Source: Actinobacillus seminis (GTDB lineage: Bacteria; Pseudomonadota; Gammaproteobacteria; Enterobacterales; Pasteurellaceae). Taken from it: a DNA stretch of 64,000 nucleotides. Of this stretch, positions 53,831-63,398 are shown in pieces. The notes under the pieces were generated by a model. That model was not told the DNA's origin. It did no database searches and saw nothing but the letters and a program-made list of their open reading frames with translations. The stretch covers positions 186,001 through 250,000 of the forward strand of contig NZ_NLFK01000001.1 in the NCBI RefSeq assembly GCF_002263215.1, written 5' to 3'. A program made the position numbers and the translations under genes. Position 1 is the stretch's first letter. The number at the start of each line of letters is the position of its first letter.

Positions 53831-56051
53831 CTGTACAGATTTAGGTAATTTAACTTCGTTTTTATTTGCTTCTGGATATGCAGTATGAATAACTGATTTT
53901 AAATTGATAATCGGTTTATCGCCCATATCAATACCCCTTGTATTGATAGTGATTGATTTAGAAGTACTAACATCACCACTACCGCTAGATTTTGCTCCTG
54001 GTACGGTAATTGTAGTAAACTCAACGTTATCTTTCGTTGCAACTGTAATACCACCAGCGCCATCAGCTTTCATCTTGATGTTTTTGCCTGATTTTAATTT
54101 TAGCTCGTCACCCGTTTTAACTGCTGCCGAGAAAGATGTTGTAGTGTCTTCATCAAATGTTTCGGAGGAAGCATCAGCAACATCCACAACAAAGTGTGAT
54201 TTATTAATGGCGTCCGCTACAGTTTTTGCAGTAACGAATTTATCTCCATTATCTTGTGGCACTTCAACAACACCATTGCCTTTAGTAGGGGAAGCCACGC
54301 CATCACCTTTAACTGTTAAGGTTGTAGTATCAATATTTTTTTGTTCCGGAATATCTACATCAAATGTAATCGTTGTGGTGCCATTATTTTCCTGTGTAAC
54401 TTTTGCTGTAGTATTTTTACCATCCGCAAATTTAATTTTATTACCTGGTGTTACTACGCCTTGTTTATTTCCAGTATTATCTAAGATTTCAAACCCTTCG
54501 TTGATGTATCGATTTAATGCAGTAAATGCTTCGCCTACGTTCTTATAATCACCTGATGTACTATTTGAACCAGTACCGCTAGCAGTTGTACTGTTTGGAA
54601 CAATATATTTGTCACCACTATTGCCACTTGTAGCTGGGCTAGTATTCCCTTTATAAATACTATAAGTCGGTTGAGCTATTGAGCCGTTAGACCGAACCGT
54701 AGCTCCTCCACCCAAGTGAGAGGCAGTTGAAGCTGCTAAATTTCCAATAACATCAGTCACTGCATAAAGTTGTGAGCCGTTTATTGCATCTGTAGAGGTT
54801 TGGCTGATTTCACCCGCGGCTACATTTTGAATACGACGTTCTTTACCCCCAGATGCCCCAACTGTTACAACGCCATTTGCTGTGTTACCTGCGAATGAGG
54901 AAGTTGTGCCTTCTCCATAAGTAATATTCCTAACAGTAGCTTTTGATACCGTTCCTTTATCACCTGCTGTTGTTGTAGTACTTTCAACTAGATTGTTACC
55001 TTGTTTCTTTTTATGTTTAGTATTCTCTGTTTTTCCAGCTGTGGCTATAGATTCATTTCCTAAGTAAACGGAGTTTTCAACAGTGTCTTCCAGTTTTATA
55101 TACTTTCCCTGATCCATTTTAGAATTAACATTACTTCCAAGCACAAAAGTGTTATTTGTTGTGATGACATTATTATTACCCAAAATACTTGAGTTATTTA
55201 TCCAACTAGGTGAATAAGGAACAGGCTCAATATTTAAATCTATCGATTCTACAGAAGCAGAAATAGTATTATTAGCTCCTAAAATAGATAAATTTTGACC
55301 GGATGCAGTTGATTGAAAACCTATAACATTAGAGCTACTTCCTGTTGATTTACTACTAGTTCCTATTGCAATAGTATTATTACCGTAAGCCATAGAATGA
55401 GAACCTAGTGACGTTGCTTGAGCACCATTAGCGTAAGCGTTTGTACCGAGAGCAGTGCTGTTTACTCCCTGTGCATTAGTAGATACCCCAAATGCAATTG
55501 AATTAGCTGCTTTATTTCCTGTTTTAGCACCTACTCCAAACGCGATAGAATGCGTCCCTTCTGCAATAGTTGTGTAATTTTCCGAACCTACTCTTGACCC
55601 TATAGCAATACTTAATTCCCCTTTTGATTCAGATTCCAAACCTAAAGCAATTGTACCTTGATTTGAAGTTTTTGCACCTTTACCTATTACTATAGAATTG
55701 TTTGAATTTTTATCTTCTGCTTTTGCACCTCTCCCAATAACAACAGTATATTCACCATCGGCTTTAGTTTCATCACCAATTGCAATATTAGATGTGGCTT
55801 TGGCCTCAGCATTATTACCAATAACAACAGCATTTAATGCGCCTGATTTACTGCTGTCGCTACTATCACTAGTAACTACTGGCTCTGCTTTAGCACCTTT
55901 ACCAATAACAATTGAACCTTCCGCTTGATTGTTATTTTGTTGGCTATCTATTTTTATTGACATTCCTGCATAGGCTGATTGAGTCGCAAGAAGAATACTA
56001 GTTGCGGTAATAAGTTTTTTCACCACAGATGTTGACGTTGACGACGTCTTA

Positions 56052-56060
56052 CCCCCCCCC
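56052..56060 (-). repeat. Homopolymer of nine G (C on the plus strand) in the adhesin signal sequence
   Basis: The tract directly follows LSLSLL and precedes TAA in the ESPR frame. A length of 8 or 11 joins the signal peptide to the mature adhesin; nine does not. Poly-G/C tracts are a common switch in Pasteurellaceae and Neisseria surface genes, and are also a known weak point of pyrosequencing. Confidence 0.85.
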
Positions 56061-56396
56061 GAGTAAAGAAAGGGATAAACCCGCTACCAACAAGGCTTTA
56101 GCTGGCTTTTCTCGGTTATCTGTTGTTGCGTTTTTACGCTGGCTGCGCGTCAATTCGGAAGTAACATCAAAACCTTGTTTTGCATGGTTCCAAATGAGTT
56201 TAAAAACCTTATTCATAAAACTATCCTCTTTAAAAAATGATAAAATTAAGTAGAAGTGCAGCAAAGCAAACCCTATCTGACCATCTCCATTTAAAATAAC
56301 GGTTATCCGTCCAACGAATTTGAACCTTATATGCCCCTCCGCCTCGATCCGTTTTACATTAAGTTCAAGCCTCCTCAATCTACTCTCCGAAGGCAT

Positions 56397-56617
56397 TTTA
56401 TTTTCTTAAAAAACGAACTGCCATAATATATCCCATTCATTCCTCAAAATCAGCTAAAAATATCACCAAACTCACCTTCTCCCGCAAAATTTCCCTATTC
56501 CCGACAAATAAGTAAAAAACTTGTAAAAAAATACCGCACTTCGCCTACAATTTAGTCGCTGCTTTTTGACAAAAGATGTTCTAATTCCCTTTAGCTATTT
56601 TATCGTAAGGATTAAAC
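56397..56617. other. Spacer between the adhesin and the purK remnant
   Basis: AT-rich region with an inverse uptake word (56533-56541). It should hold the promoter of the adhesin on the minus strand and the old purK promoter on the plus strand. No ORF or RNA gene is apparent. Confidence 0.5.
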
Positions 56618-56722
56618 ATGCAAACCAATGCTTTATATCCCCCTGTTTATATTCTCGGCAATGGTCAATTAGGACGTATATTACCCTCCCCTCCCGCTCA
56701 TTTTTCAATCGCATTTACATAA
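56618..56722 (+). pseudogene. purK: Truncated remnant of purK
   Basis: PurK (N5-carboxyaminoimidazole ribonucleotide synthase) is about 360 residues; here only the start survives. The ATG at 56618 follows TAAGG and reads MQTNALYPPVYILGNGQLGR, matching the first ATP-grasp strand (E. coli PurK VCVLGNGQLGRM). The next 14 codons are unrelated and end at TAA. The rest of purK, and purE, are absent; glnE begins 145 bases on. This looks like a deletion that joined the purK start to the glnE upstream region. Confidence 0.8.
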
Positions 56723-56867
56723 ATGTACACAATCTGACAAAATATTATTTTTGGTTGATAGGGAGAAAATGGCTTGTATAGCGCGTCTTTCCGTCGCCAA
56801 ACGTTGATTTTTCTTTTACAATTCGGATACGCTCCATTTGACTGTTTTTCCGCAACAAGGATCCTTT

Positions 56868-59807
56868 ATGAATATCGCAAACACCATGCCCTCCCTCTTA
56901 ACGCCTTTTATCGCGCAGTTAACCCAACATTTTCCTGCAATCCAAGAAGCACAACTGCAACAACAACTCTCTCAAGCGACGCAAGATCCTACTCATCATC
57001 TGAATCAATTGGCGTATGCGGTGATGATGTCGGAGTTTTTAGCAGAAACCCTGCAAAAACAACCGCACTTTTTACACCAATGCTGGCACGCCTTGCCACA
57101 ATTAAGCGACTGCAACAACTATGCCCAACGATTAAAAAGCCCATTGGATCAATGTAAAAATGAAGAAGATTTCTACCGCACTTTACGTCGTTTTCGTCAC
57201 CTTGAAACCGCAAAATTAAGCCTTTGTCAAAGCCTTAATATCGCTACCGTCGAGGAAATTTTTATCCGCCTTTCTTGGCTGGCAGAAAGTTTAATTATCG
57301 GCGCGCGCGATTGGCTTTACCAAAAAGCTTGTGAAGAAATGGGAACGCCGGTAGATAGTCAAGGACAGCCGCTCCAGCTCTATGTGTTAGGTATGGGAAA
57401 ATTGGGCGGTTTTGAGCTGAATTTTTCCTCCGATATCGATCTGATCTTTACCTACGCCGCCAATGGCGAAACCATCGGTGCCAGACGCTCGGTGGAAAAT
57501 AGCAAATTTTTTACGCGTTTAGGACAACGCTTAATCAACGCCTTAGATCAATATACGCCGGACGGTTTCGTTTATCGTACCGATATGCGCCTACGCCCTT
57601 TTGGCGACAGTGGAGCCTTGGCGTTAAGTTTTAATGCCATGGAGCAATATTACCAAGAACAGGGGCGCGATTGGGAACGTTATGCCATGATCAAAGCTCG
57701 CATTTTAGGCGAAAATCCCCATGATCCTTATGCGCAAACCTTGAAAAAATTGCTCCGCCCTTTTGTTTATCGACGCTATATTGATTTCAGCGTGATCCAA
57801 TCCTTGCGCGATATGAAACAAAAAATCGAGCGCGAAGTACGCCGCCGCGGTTTGGTGGATAATATTAAATTGGGTGCCGGCGGTATTCGAGAAATTGAAT
57901 TTATCGTACAAGTTTTTCAACTCATTCGTGGCGGACGCGAAGTGCGTTTGCAACGCCCTGAATTGTTATATTTATTGCCGGAATTAGAAGCGCTCGGTTT
58001 AGTATCTACCCAAGAACGCCAAGATTTGCAACAAGCCTATGTGTTTTTACGTCGGGTGGAAAACGTATTACAAGCCATCAAGGATCAACAAACCCAACAA
58101 TTACCGGAAAACGCCCAAGATAAAGAACGATTGATCCTTGCAACAACGCATTTTACGTGTTGGAACGCTAAACAGCAGCCGGAAAACATCCATTATCCCA
58201 TCAAGGATTGGCACGATTTTTGTCAAATTTTACAACTGCATCAACAAAAAGTGCGGTCAGTTTTTCGTCATTTCATTGGCAAAGATGAAGAAAAAGAAGA
58301 CAAAACACCGAGCAATTGGGATGATTTTTGGGATGAAGATCTCAATGAAGAAGAAATAAAACAAATCCTGTTGGAAAATGGTATTAGCGCACAATTTCAT
58401 TATAACAGTATCGAAAAATTACTCCAATTTCGCCACACGCTTAGCCACCGCGCTATCGGTTCGCGCGGTCGCTTGGTGCTAACGCGATTGCTTCCTTTGT
58501 TGTTGACGCAAATTTTCCAACGCAGTGCACACCAAACCTTGCTGCCGAGAATGCTCAATATTGTGGATAAAATTGTGACCCGAACCACCTATTTGGAATT
58601 ATTACTGGAAAATCCGCAAGCCTTAACCCTATTATTGGAGCTGTGCGAAAAATCCAAATTAATTGCCGAACAGGTCGCACGCCATCCGATTGTATTAGAC
58701 GAATTATTGGATTGCAAAACCTTGCTTAATCCTATCCCCTTTAGCCACTATCCGGCAGAATTACAACAATATTTGCTGCGTTTGCCACAAGATGATGAAG
58801 AACAATTTATTAACGCTTTGCGCCAATTTAAACAGTCCACGTTGCTGCGTGTTGCAGCGGCGGATATTTTGGGCGCGTTGCCGGTGATGAAAGTGAGTGA
58901 TCACTTAACCTATTTGGCAGAAGTGATTATTGAAGCAGTGGTCAATTTGGCATGGCAACAAGTCAGCACCCGCTTTGGTGTGCCGGATTATTTAGCGGAA
59001 AATGAAAAAGGCTTTTTAGTAATTGGCTATGGCAAACTTGGCGGCATTGAATTAGGTTATAAATCCGATTTAGATTTAGTCTTTTTATTTGACGGAACGC
59101 ACAGCGGACAAACGGTTGGCGGTAAAAAATCTATCGACAGTAATCAGTTTTACCTCAAGCTGGCACAAAAAGTGATCAGCATTTTCAGTATGAATACCAG
59201 TGCCGGTATTTTGTATGATATTGATATTCGTCTTCGTCCGTCCGGTGATGCCGGCTTATTAGGCTGCGCTTTAGCGGCATTTGAACATTATCAGCTTAAT
59301 GAAGCTTGGACATGGGAAAAACAAGCCTTGGTACGCAGTCGCGCAGTATATGGTGAGGTAAAATTAAGACAACAATTTGAGCAAATCCGCCAACGTGTTT
59401 TATCAACACCACGCGATCCGGTGCAATTAAAGCAAGATGTGGTTCAAATGCGTGCAAAAATGTATCAACATTTGGCAAATACCAATCCGACGGAGTTTAA
59501 TATTAAAACCGACCCGGGCGGCATTACGGATATTGAATTTATCGCACAATATTTGGTGCTTGCCTACGCACCAACAAATTCACATTTGACCATTTGGTCG
59601 GATAATGTACGCATTTTTGAGATTATGGCAGAAAGTGCGGTCATTTCCAGCCACGTTTCCGCAAAATTAAAACAATGCTATGTTCAATTGCGCAATAAAA
59701 TTCATCATCTTAATTTGCTGGGTTTATCTTCGGTAGTCAGTCATGACCAATTCCAAGAAGAACGGAGATTTATTCAACGAATTTGGCAAGAATTATTGGG
59801 TAATTAA
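56868..59807 (+). CDS. glnE: Glutamine synthetase adenylyltransferase / adenylyl-removing enzyme
   Basis: Bifunctional enzyme that adds and removes AMP on glutamine synthetase in nitrogen control. The 979 residues have two nucleotidyltransferase domains: the N-terminal one with [20 protein letters not shown] near 175 and the C-terminal one with [20 protein letters not shown] near 725, joined by the regulatory PII-binding region. The ATG at 56868 follows AAGGA; the frame reaches back ten codons to a TTG with no family support. Confidence 0.96.
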   Translation: MNIANTMPSLLTPFIAQLTQHFPAIQEAQLQQQLSQATQDPTHHLNQLAYAVMMSEFLAETLQKQPHFLHQCWHALPQLSDCNNYAQRLKSPLDQCKNEEDFYRTLRRFRHLETAKLSLCQSLNIATVEEIFIRLSWLAESLIIGARDWLYQKACEEMGTPVDSQGQPLQLYVLGMGKLGGFELNFSSDIDLIFTYAANGETIGARRSVENSKFFTRLGQRLINALDQYTPDGFVYRTDMRLRPFGDSGALALSFNAMEQYYQEQGRDWERYAMIKARILGENPHDPYAQTLKKLLRPFVYRRYIDFSVIQSLRDMKQKIEREVRRRGLVDNIKLGAGGIREIEFIVQVFQLIRGGREVRLQRPELLYLLPELEALGLVSTQERQDLQQAYVFLRRVENVLQAIKDQQTQQLPENAQDKERLILATTHFTCWNAKQQPENIHYPIKDWHDFCQILQLHQQKVRSVFRHFIGKDEEKEDKTPSNWDDFWDEDLNEEEIKQILLENGISAQFHYNSIEKLLQFRHTLSHRAIGSRGRLVLTRLLPLLLTQIFQRSAHQTLLPRMLNIVDKIVTRTTYLELLLENPQALTLLLELCEKSKLIAEQVARHPIVLDELLDCKTLLNPIPFSHYPAELQQYLLRLPQDDEEQFINALRQFKQSTLLRVAAADILGALPVMKVSDHLTYLAEVIIEAVVNLAWQQVSTRFGVPDYLAENEKGFLVIGYGKLGGIELGYKSDLDLVFLFDGTHSGQTVGGKKSIDSNQFYLKLAQKVISIFSMNTSAGILYDIDIRLRPSGDAGLLGCALAAFEHYQLNEAWTWEKQALVRSRAVYGEVKLRQQFEQIRQRVLSTPRDPVQLKQDVVQMRAKMYQHLANTNPTEFNIKTDPGGITDIEFIAQYLVLAYAPTNSHLTIWSDNVRIFEIMAESAVISSHVSAKLKQCYVQLRNKIHHLNLLGLSSVVSHDQFQEERRFIQRIWQELLGN

Positions 59808-59830
59808 ACAACGTGAAAAATTAAGCGATA

Positions 59831-59858
59831 AAAAATGGTGGCAAAAGCCACCATTTTT
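59831..59858. terminator. Bidirectional terminator between glnE and the gluconate permease gene
   Basis: AAAAATGGTGGC and GCCACCATTTTT form a perfect 12-pair stem with an AAAA loop between two convergent genes; A/T runs at both ends allow termination in both directions. Confidence 0.9.
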
Positions 59859-59880
59859 CTCATACCGAATGAATAACGCG

Positions 59881-61245
59881 TTATAAGATGACACTGCCGA
59901 TTAATGCGATCATAAAACCAACTACCCCAATTAATGTTTCCATTACTGTCCACGTTTTTAATGTTGTTTTGGTATCCATTTCTAAAAAACGGCTCACCAA
60001 CCAGAAACCGGAGTCGTTTACGTGTGACAATACGGTGGCGCCGGATGCAATCGCAATCACAATAAAGCACAAGTCAAATTGACTTAAACCGGTCGTTACC
60101 GCGACTGTCGGCGCAATTAATGCTGCTGTTGTGGTTAAGGCAACGGTCGCCGAACCTTGCGCCACTCGCAACGCGGTGGAAATAAAGAACGCTGCAACGA
60201 TAATCGGCATCCCGGTATCTGACAATGCGCCGGATAATGCATCACCAACTCCGCTCGCGCGCAATACTCCCCCAAACATCCCGCCAGCACCGGTCACTAA
60301 TACGATAGCACAAATCGGTCCAAGGGCGTTATCACAAATTTTTTCAATTTGTTCATAGCTACGTTGTTCTTTTAATAATAGGATTGATACCAGTAACGTA
60401 ATTAATAAAGCCACCGGCGTTTTACCTAATAACCGTAAGCTTTCCACCCATATTTGCGAACCGTCAATCACGTTAACTACGCTTAGCGTATTTAATCCCG
60501 TATCAAGCAAAATCAAACATAAAGGTAATAATAAAATAAATATCACTTTGCCGAAACTTGGCGGATTTAGAGTCGCGGTTTCATTGATGGCATTGGCATT
60601 TAAAAAAGCTTTTGGCAATTCCACTTTAATTTTTTTACCTGAATATTGACCGAATAAATAGGTAGCAATATACCAAGTCGGAATTGCGCACACCAAACCG
60701 ACAATCACCAATAATCCCATATTCACGCCAAGTAAATCACCGGACGCTACAGGACCCGGATGCGGAGGTAAAAAAGCGTGCATAACCGCGAAAGCCCCTG
60801 CAGAAGGCAACGCATAACGAAGAACCGAACCGCCGAACCGTTTTGCTACACTGAAAATGATCGGCAGCATCACCACCAAACCGGCATCAAAGAAAATCGG
60901 AAAGCCGAAAAGTAAAGAGGCAACCCCTAAAGCAAAAGGTGCCCGTTTTTCACCAAATTTGTTGATTAACGTATCCGCCAGTACTTTTGCCCCACCGGTA
61001 ATTTCCAAAAGTCGCCCGATCATAGCACCTAAGCCCACCAATAAAGCAACGGAAGCCAGAGTGTTACCAAAACCGTTTAATAATGTTGGTAAAATTTTAT
61101 TCACTTCTATGCCGGTGACTAAAGCGGTTAACAAACTCACTAAAGTTAAAGCAACAAAGGCATGAATTTTAAATTTCATGATCAAAATAAGTAAAACAAT
61201 GACCGCACTTAGTGCGATCAACATTAACGAAGCCGCGTCACTCAT
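59881..61245 (-). CDS. Gluconate permease, GntP family
   Basis: Inner-membrane H+ symporter for gluconate, 454 residues with about 12-14 helices. Family segments include GFGNTLASVALLVGLGAMIGRLLE near 57-80, FAVMHAFLPPHPGPVASGDLLG near 152 and SGATVLSHVNDSGFWLVSRF near 395. Its divergent neighbour is gluconokinase, and paired GntR-like operators lie between, so gluconate is well supported; which E. coli paralogue (gntP, gntT, gntU) it equals cannot be told. Confidence 0.93.
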   Translation of the reverse strand: MSDAASLMLIALSAVIVLLILIMKFKIHAFVALTLVSLLTALVTGIEVNKILPTLLNGFGNTLASVALLVGLGAMIGRLLEITGGAKVLADTLINKFGEKRAPFALGVASLLFGFPIFFDAGLVVMLPIIFSVAKRFGGSVLRYALPSAGAFAVMHAFLPPHPGPVASGDLLGVNMGLLVIVGLVCAIPTWYIATYLFGQYSGKKIKVELPKAFLNANAINETATLNPPSFGKVIFILLLPLCLILLDTGLNTLSVVNVIDGSQIWVESLRLLGKTPVALLITLLVSILLLKEQRSYEQIEKICDNALGPICAIVLVTGAGGMFGGVLRASGVGDALSGALSDTGMPIIVAAFFISTALRVAQGSATVALTTTAALIAPTVAVTTGLSQFDLCFIVIAIASGATVLSHVNDSGFWLVSRFLEMDTKTTLKTWTVMETLIGVVGFMIALIGSVIL

Positions 61246-61293
61246 AACATTCCTCCATAATTAAAATGACAAAGTAATTATCGCTAAGGCAAA

Positions 61294-61307
61294 TGTTACC
61301 GATAACA
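61294..61307. promoter_or_regulatory. Predicted GntR (LacI-family) operator 1
   Basis: TGTTACCGATAACA is a near-perfect palindrome close to the E. coli GntR/IdnR operators at gnt promoters. It lies just upstream of the permease start. The repressor gene is not in the window. Confidence 0.7.
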
Positions 61308-61345
61308 AAAATATTTGCAATTGGTAAATCTAAAAATTTACTTAA

Positions 61346-61367
61346 ATTTGTGATAAAGATCACTTTA
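61346..61367. promoter_or_regulatory. Predicted CRP binding site in the gluconate region
   Basis: TGTGATAAAGATCACT keeps the left half TGTGA exactly and TCAC of the right half with six bases between, and is flanked by AT on both sides. It is placed between the two GntR-like operators and could serve both genes. Confidence 0.7.
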
Positions 61368-61505
61368 TTTATTTTATAAATATTGCATATAAAAAAGTAT
61401 AAAAACCGTATATTTCATTTATAAAAAACCAAAAAATGAAAGCGTTCAGGAAAAAACGTGATCTCCATCATAAAATAACAATGAAATTACAATTAACACT
61501 TTTAC

Positions 61506-61519
61506 AGTTACCAGTAACA
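61506..61519. promoter_or_regulatory. Predicted GntR operator 2
   Basis: AGTTACCAGTAACA shares the GTTACC-N-GTAAC/ATAAC pattern of operator 1 and lies 39 bases before the gntK ATG. Confidence 0.65.
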
Positions 61520-61557
61520 ATTTAAAATAACTTCTGTTTTTAATTTGGAGGAATGCC

Positions 61558-62079
61558 ATGACCAAGAATAAAGGCAAAAGTTTTATCTTAATGGGTGTAT
61601 CCGGTACCGGAAAAACCACTATCGGGACAGAAGTCGCCCGTCGTTTAGGGATGAAATTAATTGATGGTGATGATCTCCATCCGCGTGCAAATATTATCAA
61701 AATGGGTTCCGGTCAACCGTTAAACGATCAAGATCGTGCCCCTTGGTTGGAACGCATTCGTGATGCAGCGTTTAGTTTGGAACAAAAATCGGAAAAAGGC
61801 ATTATTGTCTGTTCTGCGTTGAAAAAACAATATCGCGATTTAATTCGTGATGGAAATGATGTGAAGTTTATTTTTTTGCATGGCGATTTCGATTTGGTAC
61901 TTAAACGGATGCAACTACGTCAAGGGCATTATATGAAAACGGAAATGTTGCGTAGCCAATTTGAAACGCTGGAAGTACCGCAAGCGGATGAAACTGATGT
62001 TTATCCGATTGATATTGATGCACCATTTGAAGACGTGGTTGAGCGTTGTGTCAATGTAATTAAACCTTTGCCGGGCTAA
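61558..62079 (+). CDS. gntK: Gluconokinase
   Basis: Phosphorylates gluconate to 6-phosphogluconate for the pentose-phosphate or Entner-Doudoroff route. The 173 residues begin ILMGVSGTGKTTIGTEVARR (P-loop) and carry DGDDLHPRANIIKM and APWLERIRDA, the typical GntK substrate site. GGAGG lies eight bases before the ATG. Divergent from the gluconate permease. Confidence 0.96.
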   Translation: MTKNKGKSFILMGVSGTGKTTIGTEVARRLGMKLIDGDDLHPRANIIKMGSGQPLNDQDRAPWLERIRDAAFSLEQKSEKGIIVCSALKKQYRDLIRDGNDVKFIFLHGDFDLVLKRMQLRQGHYMKTEMLRSQFETLEVPQADETDVYPIDIDAPFEDVVERCVNVIKPLPG

Positions 62080-62184
62080 GGCTACTTTATCTTTTGGACA
62101 TTTACCCACCGTCTTTATTCTCGGCGCTAAAGTGCGGTCAATTTAACTCAACAATGATGTCGGAAATAATATATTAAAGTATGG

Positions 62185-62211
62185 GTTAAGTGCCATAAAT
62201 AGCACATTAAC
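62185..62211. terminator. Stem-loop between gntK and the anti-sigma gene
   Basis: GTTAAGTGC and GCACATTAAC pair with one bulge around an eight-base loop in the convergent spacer. It may end the minus-strand sigma/anti-sigma transcript. The same spacer has an uptake word at 62130-62138. Confidence 0.45.
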
Positions 62212-62252
62212 TCCATCTTTAATCCAAATAGATAACGTCTCAACCGCGAACG

Positions 62253-62423
62253 TCAGCCTTTAGCAAATTTCTTCATCATTTTACTGACTTGTTCATTATT
62301 TCGTTTAAAATTACGACAATATGGACAAATAATCAAATGCATTCGCGCCCCTACTTTTTCAGCGAAAGATAGTTGTCGCTCCTGCGAATCAGAAATTAAT
62401 TTAGTCACTTTTAAGCAATTCAT
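62253..62423 (-). CDS. Small zinc-finger anti-sigma-like protein (zf-HC2 type)
   Basis: A 56-residue protein, MNCLKVTKLISDSQERQLSF onward, then the motif HLIICPYCRNFKRN. The ordering Cys3, His29, Cys33 and Cys36 resembles the H-x3-C-x2-C zinc site of ZAS/zf-HC2 anti-sigma factors. It lies 16 bases downstream of the ECF sigma gene on the same strand, the usual sigma/anti-sigma order. It lacks a membrane segment, so it would be a cytoplasmic, perhaps redox-sensing partner; that role is inferred. Confidence 0.8.
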   Translation of the reverse strand: MNCLKVTKLISDSQERQLSFAEKVGARMHLIICPYCRNFKRNNEQVSKMMKKFAKG

Positions 62424-62439
62424 CTTGTTTCCTCACTCA

Positions 62440-63018
62440 TCAGGATAATTTTTTCGATAAGCAATTTTGTAACTGTAACCGCGCTCGATACAGTAACGTA
62501 TGTAAATTTGCTGTAGAAATATTCGCATTATTACAAATTTCATCCGTAGCCAATTCTAAATATTCCCGCATCATAAATACCCGCGCCTGCGCCGCCGGCA
62601 AATAATTTAAGCAAGCCTCAAAAATCATCCAGAACTCTTCACTATAAACAGCCCCTTCATTTTCTTGCCAATTCTTGGGTTGAAACTCGGGTTTCCAGTG
62701 ACCTTGTTGATCAAAAAAGGAATGAGATTCGTCCTCGGAATCTGAATTTGTATTTAAATCAGTTTCTAATATAAACCGATCTTTTAAGCGAAAATAATCC
62801 ACTATTTTATTTTTTAAAATAGCGAAAACCCATGTTTTGAAAGCAGCCTGTCGTTTAAAATTGGCAATATTTTTGACCGCACATAATAAACTCTCCTGAA
62901 CAAGATCTTCAGCCATGTCATTATCCCTTATTTGCAAACAAGCAAATTGCAACATTTTTTGACGAATCTCTTCAATTTGCTGTGCGGAAAGTGCTTGATC
63001 TATTTTATACATTGTCAT
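62440..63018 (-). CDS. ECF-family RNA polymerase sigma factor (RpoE2-like)
   Basis: A 192-residue alternative sigma factor. Region 2 is clear (MAEDLVQESLLCAVKNIANF then AAFKTWVFAILKNKIVDYFR, about residues 34-78); an acidic linker follows (about 85-125); region 4 is near 135-185 (LPAAQARVFMMREYLELATDEI, then NISTANLHTLLYRARLQLQN). It is paired with a small zf-HC2 protein and is divergent from a methionine-rich peptide and msrA gene. Reports of an H. influenzae ECF sigma controlling periplasmic MsrAB fit this arrangement; control of the neighbours here is inferred. Confidence 0.92.
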   Translation of the reverse strand: MTMYKIDQALSAQQIEEIRQKMLQFACLQIRDNDMAEDLVQESLLCAVKNIANFKRQAAFKTWVFAILKNKIVDYFRLKDRFILETDLNTNSDSEDESHSFFDQQGHWKPEFQPKNWQENEGAVYSEEFWMIFEACLNYLPAAQARVFMMREYLELATDEICNNANISTANLHTLLYRARLQLQNCLSKKLS

Positions 63019-63085
63019 TTTTCAACTTCATCAATTTTTATTACTAATAATTTGTCAGATTTTTGTCATTATAACGACTAATCTA

Positions 63086-63105
63086 ATGAAAGGTGACACT
63101 TTCAT
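63086..63105. promoter_or_regulatory. Inverted repeat in the sigma/Met-rich peptide divergent promoter region
   Basis: ATGAAAG and CTTTCAT are perfect seven-base arms separated by six bases (GTGACA), midway between the divergent starts. It could be a regulator site or overlap an ECF promoter; no known consensus is recognised. Confidence 0.5.
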
Positions 63106-63149
63106 AGAAAGTAATTTTAACAAACTTTTTTAAAAATAAGGAAAAATTT

Positions 63150-63386
63150 ATGAAAAAAATCAAATACACCACTAAATTAATGATGGCAACATCACTTCTT
63201 TCTTTATTAACAATTGGTACAGTTAATGCAAAAGACATGAACAATTGTAAAAATCAAATGAATACTGATTGTATGCAAGAAATGAAATCTGATTCCATGC
63301 AAATGAAAGATAAAATGATGAAATCTGAACCAATGCAAAAAGATGAAGTGATGAAATCTGAACCAATGAAAACAAGCAGTATGTAA
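63150..63386 (+). CDS. Secreted methionine-rich peptide
   Basis: A 78-residue precursor with a strong signal peptide (MKKIKYTTKLMMATSLLSLL to VNA, cleaved before KDMNN). The mature 51 residues contain 12 Met and two Cys in short repeats (MKSEPM twice, DKMM, DSMQM), otherwise Lys, Asp, Glu, Ser and Gln; no fold is expected. The layout matches the MrpX idea from Azospira suillum, a periplasmic Met-rich peptide oxidised by hypochlorite and regenerated by methionine sulfoxide reductase. The next gene is such a secreted reductase. A copper-binding role is an alternative. The ATG has AAGGAA upstream. Confidence 0.88.
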   Translation: MKKIKYTTKLMMATSLLSLLTIGTVNAKDMNNCKNQMNTDCMQEMKSDSMQMKDKMMKSEPMQKDEVMKSEPMKTSSM

Positions 63387-63398
63387 TAAAAACATAAG

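Larger units (their letters stand above)
50138..56216 (-). pseudogene. Trimeric autotransporter adhesin (YadA/Hia type), out of frame at a G9 tract in the signal region
   Basis: A type Vc surface adhesin of about 2025 residues when joined. From 56216 (ATG after AGAGGA) the ESPR extended signal begins MNKVFKLIWNHAKQGFDVTS and runs to KALLVAGLSLSLLGGG, where a run of nine G puts it into TAA. The long frame (from 56026, 1962 residues) opens VKKLITATSILLATQSAYA. Eight or eleven G would join them. The passenger has YadA-like head repeats (SIAIG, SIVIGKGAK, IALG; about residues 30-330), necks with DAINGSQLYAV near 420 and 1680, and alternating GW modules. A VNVSQL neck and an anchor ending GNVGGGVGIGYQW close it. 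The gene may be phase-variable or the G count mis-sequenced. Confidence 0.92.
61246..61557. other. Divergent regulatory region between gluconate permease and gluconokinase
   Basis: The 312 bases contain no gene. They hold two matching palindromic operators (61294-61307, 61506-61519), one about 49 bases before the permease ATG and the other about 39 before the gntK ATG, with a CRP site (61346-61367) between. This is the architecture of a gluconate-induced, catabolite-controlled pair. Confidence 0.75.

Noticed and set aside
50727-54548. Long plus-strand ORFs (up to 214 codons) opposite the adhesin gene
   Set aside because: They are mirror frames of a low-complexity Thr/Asn/Val-rich repeat coding sequence, lack ribosome sites and have no recognisable domains.
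56618-56722. A regulatory leader peptide for glnE
   Set aside because: The first 20 residues match the PurK start and ATP-grasp strand too well; no attenuator hairpin or biased codon run is present.
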